Translations under genes and position numbers: made by a program
Assembly: GCF_043643765.1 (NCBI RefSeq)
Contig: NZ_JBHZSP010000003.1
Span: 186,001-250,000 of the forward strand
Length of the DNA stretch: 64,000 nt
Reading direction: 5' to 3'
Source: Marinomonas posidonica_A
GTDB lineage: Bacteria; Pseudomonadota; Gammaproteobacteria; Pseudomonadales; Marinomonadaceae
In this document: positions 26,466 to 34,609 of the stretch, piece after piece
Layout: every line of letters begins with the position of its first letter
Numbering within the stretch: position 1 is the stretch's first letter
The notes under the pieces: generated by a model
The model's input: the letters and a program-made list of their open reading frames with translations, nothing else
What the model was told of the DNA's origin: nothing
Databases searched by the model: none

Positions 26466-26507
26466 TCGGCCGTACATTTGGACAACGAAGAATAGGGTTT
26501 AACTAAC

Positions 26508-27734
26508 ATGGTCAACTTAGAAATTATTCTAGGTGTGGTAATGTTCACCGCCATCGTGTTGGCGCTGGTAGCAATCATTCTTGCTGCTCGTGCTCGCTTG
26601 GTGAGTACGGGTGACGTTACAATCCGCATCAATGGTGAAAAAGAAGTGACAGCCCCAGCGGGTGGTAAGTTACTTCAAACATTAGCAAACAGTGGTGTTT
26701 TCTTGTCTTCTGCCTGTGGTGGCGGTGGTACTTGTGCACAGTGTAAATGTAAAGTGACAAGTGGTGGCGGTTCTATGCTGTCTACTGAGCAGTCACATTT
26801 TACACGTCGTGAGGAGAAAGAGGGTTACCGTCTTTCTTGTCAGGTGTCTGTTAAGCAAGATATGGACGTTGAAGTTCCTGAAGAAGTATTTGGTGTTAAG
26901 GCGTGGGAGTGTACTGTTGAGTCCAATCCAAACGTTGCGACTTTCATCAAAGAACTTACTTTGAAGTTACCTGAAGGTGAGAACGTTGACTTCCGTGCCG
27001 GTGGTTATGTTCAGCTTGAAGCACCAGCTCATACGGTTCACTACAAAGACTTTGATATTGAAGAAGAGTACCGTGGTGACTGGGATAAATTTAACTTGTG
27101 GAAATTCACGTCGAAAGTGGATGAAACGGTTATCCGTGCATACTCTATGGCGAACTATCCAGAAGAGAAAGGCTTGGTTAAATTTAATATCCGTATTGCT
27201 TCTCCGCCTCCAGGTAAAGATGATTTGCCGCCAGGTCAAATGTCATCTTATGTGTTTAGCTTGAAGCCAGGCGACAAGATCAAAGTATACGGTCCTTTCG
27301 GTGAATTTTTCGCGAAAGATACCGATGCAGAAATGGTCTTCGTTGGTGGTGGTGCTGGTATGGCGCCAATGCGTTCACATATCTTTGATCAGCTTAAGCG
27401 TTTAGAGTCTAAGCGTAAGATCTCTTTCTGGTATGGTGCGCGTAGTATGCGAGAGGCTTTCTACATGGATGAGTACGACAAGTTGCAAGAAGAAAACGAT
27501 AACTTCGAGTGGCACTTGGCGTTGTCTGATCCTCAACCAGAAGATAACTGGGAAGGAAAAACAGGATTTATTCATAATGTTTTGTATGAAAATTATCTGA
27601 AAGATCACCCAGCACCTGAAGATTGTGAGTTCTACATGTGTGGGCCTCCAATGATGAACGCATCTGTTATTAAGATGCTAGAAGATTTAGGTGTCGAGAA
27701 AGAAAACATCTTGTTGGATGATTTCGGTGGCTAA
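26508..27734 (+). CDS. nqrF: Na+-NQR subunit F (NADH-oxidising subunit)
   Basis: A 408-residue subunit with an N-terminal membrane anchor (about 5-28), a 2Fe-2S ferredoxin domain and a ferredoxin-reductase module. The cluster ligands are Cys70, Cys76, Cys79 and Cys111, the same numbering as in Vibrio. RAYSMANYPEE binds FAD, GGGAGMAPMRSHI is the NADH-binding glycine loop and YMCGPPMMNASV closes the reductase domain. Electrons enter the complex here. A strong terminator lies immediately downstream. Confidence 0.97.
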   Translation: MVNLEIILGVVMFTAIVLALVAIILAARARLVSTGDVTIRINGEKEVTAPAGGKLLQTLANSGVFLSSACGGGGTCAQCKCKVTSGGGSMLSTEQSHFTRREEKEGYRLSCQVSVKQDMDVEVPEEVFGVKAWECTVESNPNVATFIKELTLKLPEGENVDFRAGGYVQLEAPAHTVHYKDFDIEEEYRGDWDKFNLWKFTSKVDETVIRAYSMANYPEEKGLVKFNIRIASPPPGKDDLPPGQMSSYVFSLKPGDKIKVYGPFGEFFAKDTDAEMVFVGGGAGMAPMRSHIFDQLKRLESKRKISFWYGARSMREAFYMDEYDKLQEENDNFEWHLALSDPQPEDNWEGKTGFIHNVLYENYLKDHPAPEDCEFYMCGPPMMNASVIKMLEDLGVEKENILLDDFGG

Positions 27735-27743
27735 TGCCTGAAT

Positions 27744-27774
27744 AAAGACCCACCATTCGGTGGGTCTTTGTTTT
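27744..27774 (+). terminator. Terminator between nqrF and apbE
   Basis: AAAGACCCACC (27744-27754) and GGTGGGTCTTT (27759-27769) enclose ATTC, followed by a T-rich tail. It probably lowers expression of the downstream apbE-nqrM relative to nqrA-F rather than blocking it fully, as no separate promoter is obvious in the 23 bases before apbE. Confidence 0.88.
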
Positions 27775-27797
27775 GTTGCTAACTAAAAAGATGTGTT

Positions 27798-28811
27798 ATG
27801 CGTAAAAAAATATTATTGTCGGCGTTGGTCGTTATTCTGTTAGCGGTGGTTTATCGCTGCTCTTCTTTTACTCCCGAACTTGTTAGCTTCTCTGGCCCGA
27901 CCATGGGCACGACCTATACGGTTAAATTTTATACCACGAGTGATATTTCAAATCCTTGGTCATTAAAAGAGAATGTAGATGCTGCTTTGGTTCGAGTGAA
28001 TAAGCTGATGTCGACTTATGACCCGAGCTCTGAATTGTCTGGTTTTAATAAGATGCCTGCGGGCTCGTCTCTGATGATCAGTGATGAAATGTCTTATGTC
28101 ATCGATAAGGCTTTGTTGATTAGTCAGATGACAAAGGGTGAATATGATGTCACCGTGGGGCCACTTGTTAATTTGTGGGGGTTTGGTCCAGGAAATCGAG
28201 AGGACAGAGTGCCAAGTGATTCTGAAATCGAAACCGCCAAATCTAAAGTGGATTATCAGAGTTTGATATTAGAGGGGAATAAACTCTCTAAACAAAAAGA
28301 CTTGTATGTCGATTTGTCTTCGATTGCGAAAGGTTATGGTGTCGATGCGGTTGCCCAAGTCTTAGAAGACAATGGTATTGAAAGTTTCTTAGTGGAAGTG
28401 GGTGGTGAAATTGCGTCCAAAGGTGAAAAGCCTGATGGTGCAATGTGGCGAATTGCGATTGAAAGTCCAGCCGGTGGTCATGAAATAGCAGAGCGAGTGA
28501 TTGAGTTAGATAACATGGCTGTGGCGACGTCAGGGGATTATCGAAATTATTTTGAGAAAAATGGCGTGCGCTATTCTCATACGATTAATCCTTTAACGGG
28601 CAAGCCCATTACTCATCGCTTGGTTTCTGTTACTGTTATAGACAAAACGACCACCATGGCAGACGGTTTGGCGACGGCCATTACTGTATTAGGTCCTGAA
28701 AAAGGGCTCGAGTTTGCCGAGCAAAATGGTATTGCGGCTTACTTATTGGTGAAAACAGATTTCGGTTTTGAAGAGCGTCCATCGGATGCGTTTAAGCCTT
28801 ACTTGAACTAG
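27798..28811 (+). CDS. apbE: FAD:protein FMN transferase (flavinylates NqrB and NqrC)
   Basis: A 337-residue ApbE protein that transfers FMN from FAD to Thr of the S-G-A-T motif in NqrB and NqrC. Family motifs seen are SGPTMGTTYTVKFY, MSTYDPSSELSGFN, the YDVTVGPLVNLWGFGP block, DLSSIAKGYGVD and the late YSHTINPLTGKP and TTMADGLATAI. An N-terminal hydrophobic segment exports it. The candidate lipobox is AVVYRC, with Arg directly before the Cys, which is unusual for a bacterial lipoprotein, so it may be anchored by the uncleaved helix instead. It sits directly downstream of nqrF, where it is usually found. Confidence 0.95.
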   Translation: MRKKILLSALVVILLAVVYRCSSFTPELVSFSGPTMGTTYTVKFYTTSDISNPWSLKENVDAALVRVNKLMSTYDPSSELSGFNKMPAGSSLMISDEMSYVIDKALLISQMTKGEYDVTVGPLVNLWGFGPGNREDRVPSDSEIETAKSKVDYQSLILEGNKLSKQKDLYVDLSSIAKGYGVDAVAQVLEDNGIESFLVEVGGEIASKGEKPDGAMWRIAIESPAGGHEIAERVIELDNMAVATSGDYRNYFEKNGVRYSHTINPLTGKPITHRLVSVTVIDKTTTMADGLATAITVLGPEKGLEFAEQNGIAAYLLVKTDFGFEERPSDAFKPYLN

Positions 28812-28844
28812 GCTTAGTAGAATTATTTTGCTTTAGGAGGCGTT

Positions 28845-29078
28845 ATGTTAACGGCTATTATCGTGTTTGCTGCGATGTTGTTGGTAGTAACTGCAATGTC
28901 GGTTGGTGTGTTGATGGGGCGTAAGCCTATTTCTGGATCCTGTGGTGGCATGAGTGCGCTTGGAATGGAAGTGGCTTGTGATATTTGTGGTGGCGATAAA
29001 GGTAAATGTGAAAAAGAAACGAAAAAAGCCGCGGCCGCGAAAGTCTCAGACGATGCATTTTACGACGCATCTAAATAA
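28845..29078 (+). CDS. nqrM: Na+-NQR maturation factor NqrM
   Basis: A 77-residue protein with an N-terminal transmembrane helix and a Cys-rich segment containing Cys33, Cys45, Cys48 and Cys55 (GSCGGMSALG, CDICGGDKGKC). NqrM (DUF539) delivers the iron to the NqrD/NqrE membrane site and is needed for an active complex. It has an AGGAGG ribosome site ahead of the ATG at 28845. Its place after apbE is the usual one. Confidence 0.95.
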   Translation: MLTAIIVFAAMLLVVTAMSVGVLMGRKPISGSCGGMSALGMEVACDICGGDKGKCEKETKKAAAAKVSDDAFYDASK

Positions 29079-29098
29079 TTGAACGAATAGAGGGTGTT

Positions 29099-30493
29099 AT
29101 GACAACGAGACATTATGATGTTGTGGTTCTAGGTACAGGGCCTGCAGGTGAAGGCGCAGCGATGAGTGCGGCGAAAGCCGGTAAGAAAGTCGCTGTCATT
29201 GAAGCCAGTTCACAAGTGGGTGGTAGTTGTACGCATTTGGGAACCATCCCTTCTAAAGCTTTACGCCATGCCGTAAAAGAAATTATTGCCTTTAATACGA
29301 ATACCATGTTTCGTGATATCGGTGAGCCGCGTTGGTTCTCTTTCCCTAAAGTATTGGACAGAGCAAATAAGGTTATTGATAAGCAAGTTGTAGGTCGTAC
29401 TGAGTACTACGCACGTAACCGTATTGATATTTACTTTGGTCGAGGCAAATTTAAAGATGCAAACACCATAGAAGTAAACACCTATGAGCGTGGCCCAGAA
29501 TTGTTGGTGGCTAAGCAGGTTGTGATTGCCACAGGTTCACGTCCATATCGTCCGGCCAATATCGATTTTTCTCATCCTCGTATTTACTGTTCAGACACTA
29601 TTTTAAGTTTGAATCATACACCGCGTTCTTTGATTATTTATGGCGCAGGGGTAATTGGTTGTGAGTATGCCTCTATCTTCTGTGGTTTAGGGGTACGTGT
29701 TGAATTAATCAACCCGGGTAAGAAGCTGTTAAGTTTCTTGGATGATGAAATTACTGATGCGTTGAGCTATCACTTGCGTGATGGTGGTGTGTTGATTCGT
29801 CATAATGAAAGCTATGATTCGGTTGAGACAACAGAGCGTGGCGTAGTGATGCATATGGCGTCTGGTAAGAAACTGCGTGCGGATGCTTTATTGTTTTGTA
29901 ATGGTCGTTCGGGTAATACGGATAGTTTGGGGCTAGATGCGATTGGTCTGGAAGCAAACGGTCGCGGTCAGTTGGCCGTTAACGATACTTATCAGACGCA
30001 GGTAGAAAATGTTTATGCGGCCGGCGATGTGATTGGTTGGCCAAGTTTGGCAAGTGCCGCCTACGATCAAGGTCGTGCGGCCGCAGCCAATATGTTTAAC
30101 ATGCCTGGTGGTGAGTTTATCAGTGAGGTGCCAACAGGTATCTATACCATTCCAGAAATCAGTTCTGTTGGTAAAACAGAAGCGGAATTGACGGCTGAAA
30201 AAGTGCCATATGAAGTGGGTCGTGCTTTCTTTAAAAATACAGCACGTGCTCAGATTACGGGTGAAGCGGTAGGGATGCTGAAAATTTTGTTCCATCGTGA
30301 ATCGCTAGAGTTGTTAGGAATTCACTGTTTTGGTGACCAAGCATCTGAGATCGTTCACATCGGTCAGGCCATTATGAAGCAGCCTGGCGAGCAAAACACA
30401 TTGAAGTATTTCTTAAATACTACGTTCAACTATCCTACGATGGCGGAAGCGTATCGTGTGGCTGCCTTGAATGGGTTCAACCGAGTTTTTTAA
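29099..30493 (+). CDS. sthA: Soluble pyridine nucleotide transhydrogenase
   Basis: A 464-residue flavoprotein with an FAD-binding GTGPAGEGAAM loop, an NAD-binding GAGVIGCEYASIF loop and a dimerisation domain. At the place of the redox-active disulfide of related reductases it has GGSCTHLGTIPSKALRH, with Thr for the second Cys, which is the hallmark of SthA. It interconverts NADPH and NADH in the cytoplasm, without moving protons. It lies 20 bases after nqrM and balances the NADH supply to the NQR. A bidirectional terminator follows. Confidence 0.95.
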   Translation: MTTRHYDVVVLGTGPAGEGAAMSAAKAGKKVAVIEASSQVGGSCTHLGTIPSKALRHAVKEIIAFNTNTMFRDIGEPRWFSFPKVLDRANKVIDKQVVGRTEYYARNRIDIYFGRGKFKDANTIEVNTYERGPELLVAKQVVIATGSRPYRPANIDFSHPRIYCSDTILSLNHTPRSLIIYGAGVIGCEYASIFCGLGVRVELINPGKKLLSFLDDEITDALSYHLRDGGVLIRHNESYDSVETTERGVVMHMASGKKLRADALLFCNGRSGNTDSLGLDAIGLEANGRGQLAVNDTYQTQVENVYAAGDVIGWPSLASAAYDQGRAAAANMFNMPGGEFISEVPTGIYTIPEISSVGKTEAELTAEKVPYEVGRAFFKNTARAQITGEAVGMLKILFHRESLELLGIHCFGDQASEIVHIGQAIMKQPGEQNTLKYFLNTTFNYPTMAEAYRVAALNGFNRVF

Positions 30494-30520
30494 GCGATAT
30501 GTTTAAACAGCGGTATTTAA

Positions 30521-30552
30521 AAAGGCGCCTTGCAATGCAAGGCGCCTTTTTT
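30521..30552 (+). terminator. Bidirectional terminator between sthA and the phosphoribosyltransferase gene
   Basis: GGCGCCTTGCA (30524-30534) and TGCAAGGCGCC (30536-30546) form a near-perfect hairpin bounded by an A-run and six T. Confidence 0.93.
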
Positions 30553-30595
30553 GTCGCTATCAGCCTGTGCTGAAATAGATGGGAGAAGGCTCTAT

Positions 30596-31147
30596 TTAGC
30601 TGTCTTTAACCGCGTAAATGCCTTTTAAGTTACGGAAATAGCCTTTGTAATCCATGCCATAGCCAAACAAGAATCGATCGACAACATCCGTCCCTATGTA
30701 ATCAGGCGTCATGTCTGTTTTACGGTTATGTAGTTTATTGATTACGGTCGCGGTATACACCGCGCTGCTTTCTTGTTCTTCAAGCCATTTACTAATGGCT
30801 TGCAGGGTGTGGCCTTGGTCGAAAATATCGTCAACTACTAGGATATGGCGACCCTTCAAACTGGTTTGTGGGTAGCTTAACCAGTTTAGGGAGGCGCCTT
30901 CCGTTTCCATGCCATAGCGTGTGGCATGGATGTAATCTAACTCAAGTGGAAAGTTTAAACGCTCAATAAGTGCTGCAGTTGGGATTAAGCCGCCATTCAT
31001 AACACACAAAACAAGAGGGAGTTTGTCTCCCAAGTCCGCGGTTATCCGTTGTGCCATTTTATTTAGCGCGGCATCGATTTGATGCTCGTCTACAAGACAG
31101 TCAGCTTCGTCTAAAATTTGGTTGAGTTGGTCAATCGTGTTAGTCAT
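30596..31147 (-). CDS. Hypoxanthine-guanine phosphoribosyltransferase
   Basis: A 183-residue type I phosphoribosyltransferase. The PRPP-binding motif is ILVVDDIFDQGHTLQA, with the early PLVLCVMNGGLIPTAAL loop and the late VVDRFLFGYGMDYKGYFRN, which in HGPRT proteins surrounds the purine. It salvages hypoxanthine and/or guanine to the nucleotide with PRPP. Length agrees with the gammaproteobacterial HGPRT family related to the Pseudomonas protein rather than to E. coli Hpt or Gpt, so no symbol is assigned. It follows the YihY gene with a 54-base gap. Confidence 0.86.
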   Translation of the reverse strand: MTNTIDQLNQILDEADCLVDEHQIDAALNKMAQRITADLGDKLPLVLCVMNGGLIPTAALIERLNFPLELDYIHATRYGMETEGASLNWLSYPQTSLKGRHILVVDDIFDQGHTLQAISKWLEEQESSAVYTATVINKLHNRKTDMTPDYIGTDVVDRFLFGYGMDYKGYFRNLKGIYAVKDS

Positions 31148-31201
31148 TTTAGGCTCTGTTTTTAAAAATAGGCGCGATTCTACATCAAACTTGACCAGAT
31201 G

Positions 31202-32026
31202 CTAAGTTTTAATCTTATGTAGTGTGGCACACAAACAAATTGAAGCAAGAATGATCAGCCATGACAACTGTAACCAGATTAAAAAAATTGGCAAAGCAGC
31301 AAAGGCACCATATACAATTTGGTAGTTGGTAAAAAATTGCGCAAAAGAACTAAAGATATAATTGAGAATCACCAAACCAATGCTGCCGAAAAGGGCGGCG
31401 ATACTGGCGAGCTTAATGGAGACCTCTTCATTTGGTGTTAAATAATTTAATGTCAGTAGCATTAAGAAATATAGCACCAGGCTTCCTAACTCAAGTAGGT
31501 TGTTGAGCCATGAGCTTGTCTCATCCTGTTGAAGCTCAAGTGAGATTAAGGTGCCATAAAGGCTAAGTGTTGTTGCGAATAGAATGGGGCCTAGGGTTAG
31601 AATGGCCCAATAGGTCAGTAGACGTTCTCTGATTTTTCGGCGTTGCTGAATCTGCCAGATCGATTGAACGCTGGATTCAAAGTTGTTTAGCAATAGTAGT
31701 GCCGTTAGAAAAAGAGCGATGATCCCTGCAATCGGTAATTTCTTAGATTGCTCAGAGAATTGAATTAAATACGGCAAAACTTGTTCACTTGAGCCTGGTG
31801 CCAAATGCAACTCAATGAAGTTCAGTAATTGCGTTTGCATGGTTTGCAGGGTTGGAGTGAAACTCAAAATGCCGAGGATAATGGTGATGATGGGCACAGC
31901 GGCTAATAAGCTGGATAAGGTAAGCTGCGCTGCTTTTTGGGATAAAGCACTTGTTTTAAAGTGGTTTAAGGTCAGTAATCCATATCGTTGAAAAACAGTG
32001 ATTAAATACAAAATACGATCGGTCAT
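31202..32026 (-). CDS. YihY/BrkB-family inner-membrane protein
   Basis: A 274-residue protein with six hydrophobic segments and family motifs: the amphipathic start FKTSALSQKAAQLTLSSLLAAVPIITIILG, then LLLNNFESSVQSIWQ, PNEEVSIK in the loop before the fifth helix, and NYQIVYGAFAALPIFLIWLQ. Function is not established; BrkB was named from Bordetella serum resistance, and YihY is not an RNase despite early annotations. It may be co-transcribed with the phosphoribosyltransferase gene downstream. Confidence 0.88.
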   Translation of the reverse strand: MTDRILYLITVFQRYGLLTLNHFKTSALSQKAAQLTLSSLLAAVPIITIILGILSFTPTLQTMQTQLLNFIELHLAPGSSEQVLPYLIQFSEQSKKLPIAGIIALFLTALLLLNNFESSVQSIWQIQQRRKIRERLLTYWAILTLGPILFATTLSLYGTLISLELQQDETSSWLNNLLELGSLVLYFLMLLTLNYLTPNEEVSIKLASIAALFGSIGLVILNYIFSSFAQFFTNYQIVYGAFAALPIFLIWLQLSWLIILASICLCATLHKIKT

Positions 32027-32159
32027 TATCTTTGCTTGCTTTGCTCGGTAAGAAACAGAGTTATTACCATAACATAGGCCGACGGACTAGGTAATAGAGT
32101 GTGGATTTATGCACAATGCACAAGAAGAGTGCAACGTGCTATTTTATGGCGCATTCGTG

Positions 32160-32188
32160 TTGTTTTTGCAGGACGTCGGTAGTATTAT
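32160..32188 (+). promoter_or_regulatory. Orphan sigma-70 promoter upstream of a terminator
   Basis: TTGTTT (32160-32165) and TATTAT (32183-32188) lie 17 bases apart. There is no gene downstream before the terminator at 32273, so it is a candidate promoter for a small RNA. Confidence 0.45.
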
Positions 32189-32194
32189 CTGTTT

Positions 32195-32297
32195 CGTTCC
32201 TTTTGTGATATTTGTGCTGCGGAGTAGTAGAGTTTAACTATTCTCGGTTCCTTGGTAACAAATAGTCATTTTAGCCCAGTTTAACTGGGCTTTTTTA
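32195..32297 (+). ncRNA. Candidate small regulatory RNA
   Basis: About 100 bases lie between a promoter-like pair (32160-32188) and an intrinsic terminator, with no open reading frame that has a ribosome site. Inside, GAGTAGT (32222-32228) can pair with ACTATTC (32237-32243), with one G-U pair, in an internal stem-loop. U-rich single-stranded stretches flank it, as in Hfq-bound RNAs. Similarity to a named sRNA was not recognised. The exact ends are inferred. Confidence 0.4.
32273..32297 (+). terminator. Terminator upstream of tRNA-Arg, with no annotated gene before it
   Basis: AGCCCAGTT (32273-32281) and AACTGGGCT (32283-32291) form a perfect hairpin, followed by six T. Confidence 0.85.
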
Positions 32298-32307
32298 TGT
32301 CTATTGG

Positions 32308-32335
32308 TTGACGATTGCTATTCCATCCCTATAAT
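32308..32335 (+). promoter_or_regulatory. tRNA-Arg promoter
   Basis: TTGACG (32308-32313) and TATAAT (32330-32335) are 16 bases apart and close to consensus. The following AGCCCACC is a GC-rich discriminator of the kind found in stable-RNA promoters under stringent control. Confidence 0.8.
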
Positions 32336-32364
32336 AGCCCACCACAAGAAATGTAATGAGTATT

Positions 32365-32441
32365 GCGCCTGTAGCTCAGTCGGATAGAGCATCCGCCTTC
32401 TAAGCGGACGGTCAGGGGTTCGAATCCCTTCAGGCGCGCCA
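32365..32441 (+). tRNA. tRNA-Arg (anticodon TCT)
   Basis: A 77-base cloverleaf with acceptor arm GCGCCTG/CAGGCGC, D loop AGCTCAGTCGGATAGAGC, anticodon stem CCGC/GCGG around CTTCTAA (anticodon TCT), T arm AGGGG TTCGAAT CCCTT and an encoded CCA. It reads AGA/AGG codons. The gene has its own promoter. Confidence 0.95.
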
Positions 32442-32552
32442 TTTCAGCCCATTACTTTAATAAGTTTAGGTTTTGTTGGCTGTATTACATGAGTGACCTT
32501 TTAGGTCGAATTGCAACCAACAAATTAAAGCAAGTTCCCGAGAGGAAATTTT

Positions 32553-33878
32553 ATGCAAGTTTCTGTAGAGACAACGTCTCCAATTGAGCGCGTACTGAAT
32601 ATCACTGTTCCAGCAGCTCGTGTAGACGAGAAAGTAAATACTGAAGTGGCGAAAACAGCCAAAACTATCCGTATGGATGGTTTCCGTAAAGGTAAAGTGC
32701 CAGTGAGTGTTGTAAAAAAACGCTATGGCCAAGGTATTCGTATTGATGCTGTAGAGCAAATCATGCGTGATGCGTATGTTGAAGCGATTCAAAAAGAAGA
32801 CATTCAGCCAGCCGGTATGCCAGCAATTGAGCCTAAGAACTTTGCTGAAGGCGCTGATCTTGAGTTTGTTGTTAAAGTTGAAGTCTACCCAGAAGTGGTA
32901 TTGGCAGATAATGCTGCAATCAAAGTTGATCGTGTCATTTCTGAAGTAACGGATGCAGACGTTGACACTATGTTAGAAACATTGCGCAAGCAAAATGCAG
33001 AGTGGAATGCGGTTGAGCGTGAAGCGGCTGACGGCGATCAAGTGACCATCGATTTTGTTGGTTACCTAGGCGATGAAGCCTTTGAGGGTGGTGCAGCGGA
33101 AGGACATAAATTGGTCCTTGGCTCTAACACTATGATTCCTGGTTTCGAGACTGGTATTCTTGGTGCGAAAGCGGGCGAAGAGCGTTCTATCGAAGTCACC
33201 TTCCCAGAAGATTATCAAGCTGAAAACCTAAAAGGTAAAGAAGCGACGTTCAAAATTACTGTTTCAGAAGTGGCTGAGCAAGTATTGCCTGAGCTTGACG
33301 ATGCTTTCGTTGAGAAGTTTGGTCTAGAAGAAGCGACACTTGATGCTTTGCGTGCTGAAGTACGTAAAAACATGGAGCGTGAGTTGAACCAAGCGGTTAA
33401 GGCTAAGCTGAAGACGGCTTTGTTTGACGGTCTTTCTTCTATCAACGAAGTGGAAGTACCTTCTGCATTGGTTGATCAAGAAGTGGATGCGCTTCGTAAG
33501 CAAGCTGCTCAACAATTTGGCGGTGAAGGCTTTGATGCTTCTCAGCTTCCTGCAGAACTGTTCCAAGATGAAGCGAAAAAACGCGCTAAACTTGGTTTGT
33601 TGATTTCTGAAGTTATCAAGAAAGATGACATTAAAGTAGACGATGATCGTGTACGTGCTTTCTTGGAAGATATGGCTCAAGCTTACCAAGAGCCACAGCA
33701 AGTTATTGACTTCTACTTGAAGAACAAAGAGCAGTTGGCTCAAGTTCAATCTGCTGTACTTGAAGAGCAGGTTGTTGATAAACTGTTGGAATCCGCTCAA
33801 GTAACTGAAGTAACTTTGGGCTATGAAGACGCTATCAAGCCAAACGCTCAAGCTGAAGAAGCTGGAGAAGAAGCATAA
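32553..33878 (+). CDS. tig: Trigger factor (ribosome-associated chaperone and peptidyl-prolyl isomerase)
   Basis: A 441-residue three-domain chaperone. The ribosome-binding signature GFRKGKVP is near residue 45. The FKBP-type isomerase domain (about 155-240) contains QVTIDFVGYLGDEAFEGGAA and GFETGILGAKAGE. The C-terminal arms bind nascent chains. A GAGAGGAAA ribosome site precedes the ATG. The highly acidic tail (EEAGEEA) matches the family. The order tig-clpP-clpX-lon-hupB-ppiD that follows is a classic gammaproteobacterial block. Confidence 0.97.
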   Translation: MQVSVETTSPIERVLNITVPAARVDEKVNTEVAKTAKTIRMDGFRKGKVPVSVVKKRYGQGIRIDAVEQIMRDAYVEAIQKEDIQPAGMPAIEPKNFAEGADLEFVVKVEVYPEVVLADNAAIKVDRVISEVTDADVDTMLETLRKQNAEWNAVEREAADGDQVTIDFVGYLGDEAFEGGAAEGHKLVLGSNTMIPGFETGILGAKAGEERSIEVTFPEDYQAENLKGKEATFKITVSEVAEQVLPELDDAFVEKFGLEEATLDALRAEVRKNMERELNQAVKAKLKTALFDGLSSINEVEVPSALVDQEVDALRKQAAQQFGGEGFDASQLPAELFQDEAKKRAKLGLLISEVIKKDDIKVDDDRVRAFLEDMAQAYQEPQQVIDFYLKNKEQLAQVQSAVLEEQVVDKLLESAQVTEVTLGYEDAIKPNAQAEEAGEEA

Positions 33879-33904
33879 GACTTCCGTCTTATCTTTTTTG
33901 AATA

Positions 33905-33938
33905 AGGTCGACATAGCTTAGGTTATGTCGACTTTTTT
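33905..33938 (+). terminator. Terminator between tig and clpP
   Basis: GTCGACATA (33907-33915) and TATGTCGAC (33924-33932) with an eight-base loop and six T. Transcription of clpP may need its own start or readthrough. Confidence 0.85.
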
Positions 33939-33955
33939 GTTTTAAGGAATGCGAT

Positions 33956-34588
33956 ATGAATTTGACGAACCCAACAACTGGTCCCGTAGCAATTACAAGT
34001 AATGGCCTTGTTCCTATGGTCATTGAGCAAACCGCTCGTGGCGAAAGGTCTTTTGATATTTACTCTCGCTTGCTGAAGGAGCGAGTTATCTTTTTGGTTG
34101 GTCAGGTCGAAGATCACATGGCGAATCTGGTGGTGGCTCAGCTGTTGTTTTTAGAATCTGAGAACCCAGATAAAGACATTCATTTGTATATCAACTCGCC
34201 TGGTGGCTCTGTGACGGCCGGCATGTCTATTTATGATACAATGCAGTTCATTAAGCCAGATGTGAGCACTATGTGTATTGGTCAGGCGGCGAGTATGGGG
34301 GCGCTTCTGTTGACAGCAGGTGCGGCTGGTAAGCGTTATTGTCTACCTAATTCTCGTGTCATGATTCACCAGCCGCTTGGTGGCTATCAGGGGCAGGCAT
34401 CAGATATTGAGATCCATACACGTGAGATCTTGAGTATTAAGCATAAGCTTAATGAAATTATCTCATTCCATACTGGTAAGCCAATAGATCAGGTTGCTGT
34501 TGATACGGATCGGGATAATTTTATGAATCCTGAAACGGCAAAAGAGTACGGGTTAATTGATGATATTTTACAAAAACGTACAGTTTAA
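33956..34588 (+). CDS. clpP: ATP-dependent Clp protease proteolytic subunit
   Basis: A 210-residue serine protease. The catalytic triad is Ser113 in GQAASMGALLL, His138 in VMIHQPLGG and Asp187 in DTDRDNFM. A short N-terminal propeptide (about 14 residues) is present, with the ClpX-contacting N-terminal loop following. It forms the tetradecameric chamber that ClpX feeds. clpX begins 21 bases downstream. Confidence 0.97.
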   Translation: MNLTNPTTGPVAITSNGLVPMVIEQTARGERSFDIYSRLLKERVIFLVGQVEDHMANLVVAQLLFLESENPDKDIHLYINSPGGSVTAGMSIYDTMQFIKPDVSTMCIGQAASMGALLLTAGAAGKRYCLPNSRVMIHQPLGGYQGQASDIEIHTREILSIKHKLNEIISFHTGKPIDQVAVDTDRDNFMNPETAKEYGLIDDILQKRTV

Positions 34589-34609
34589 TTTTTTTTAAGG
34601 GTGGAATAA

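Noticed and set aside
33324..33914. A 196-codon minus-strand frame opposite tig
   Set aside because: Antisense to a clear trigger factor; Phe/Leu-rich composition is the complement of its Glu/Lys-rich coding.
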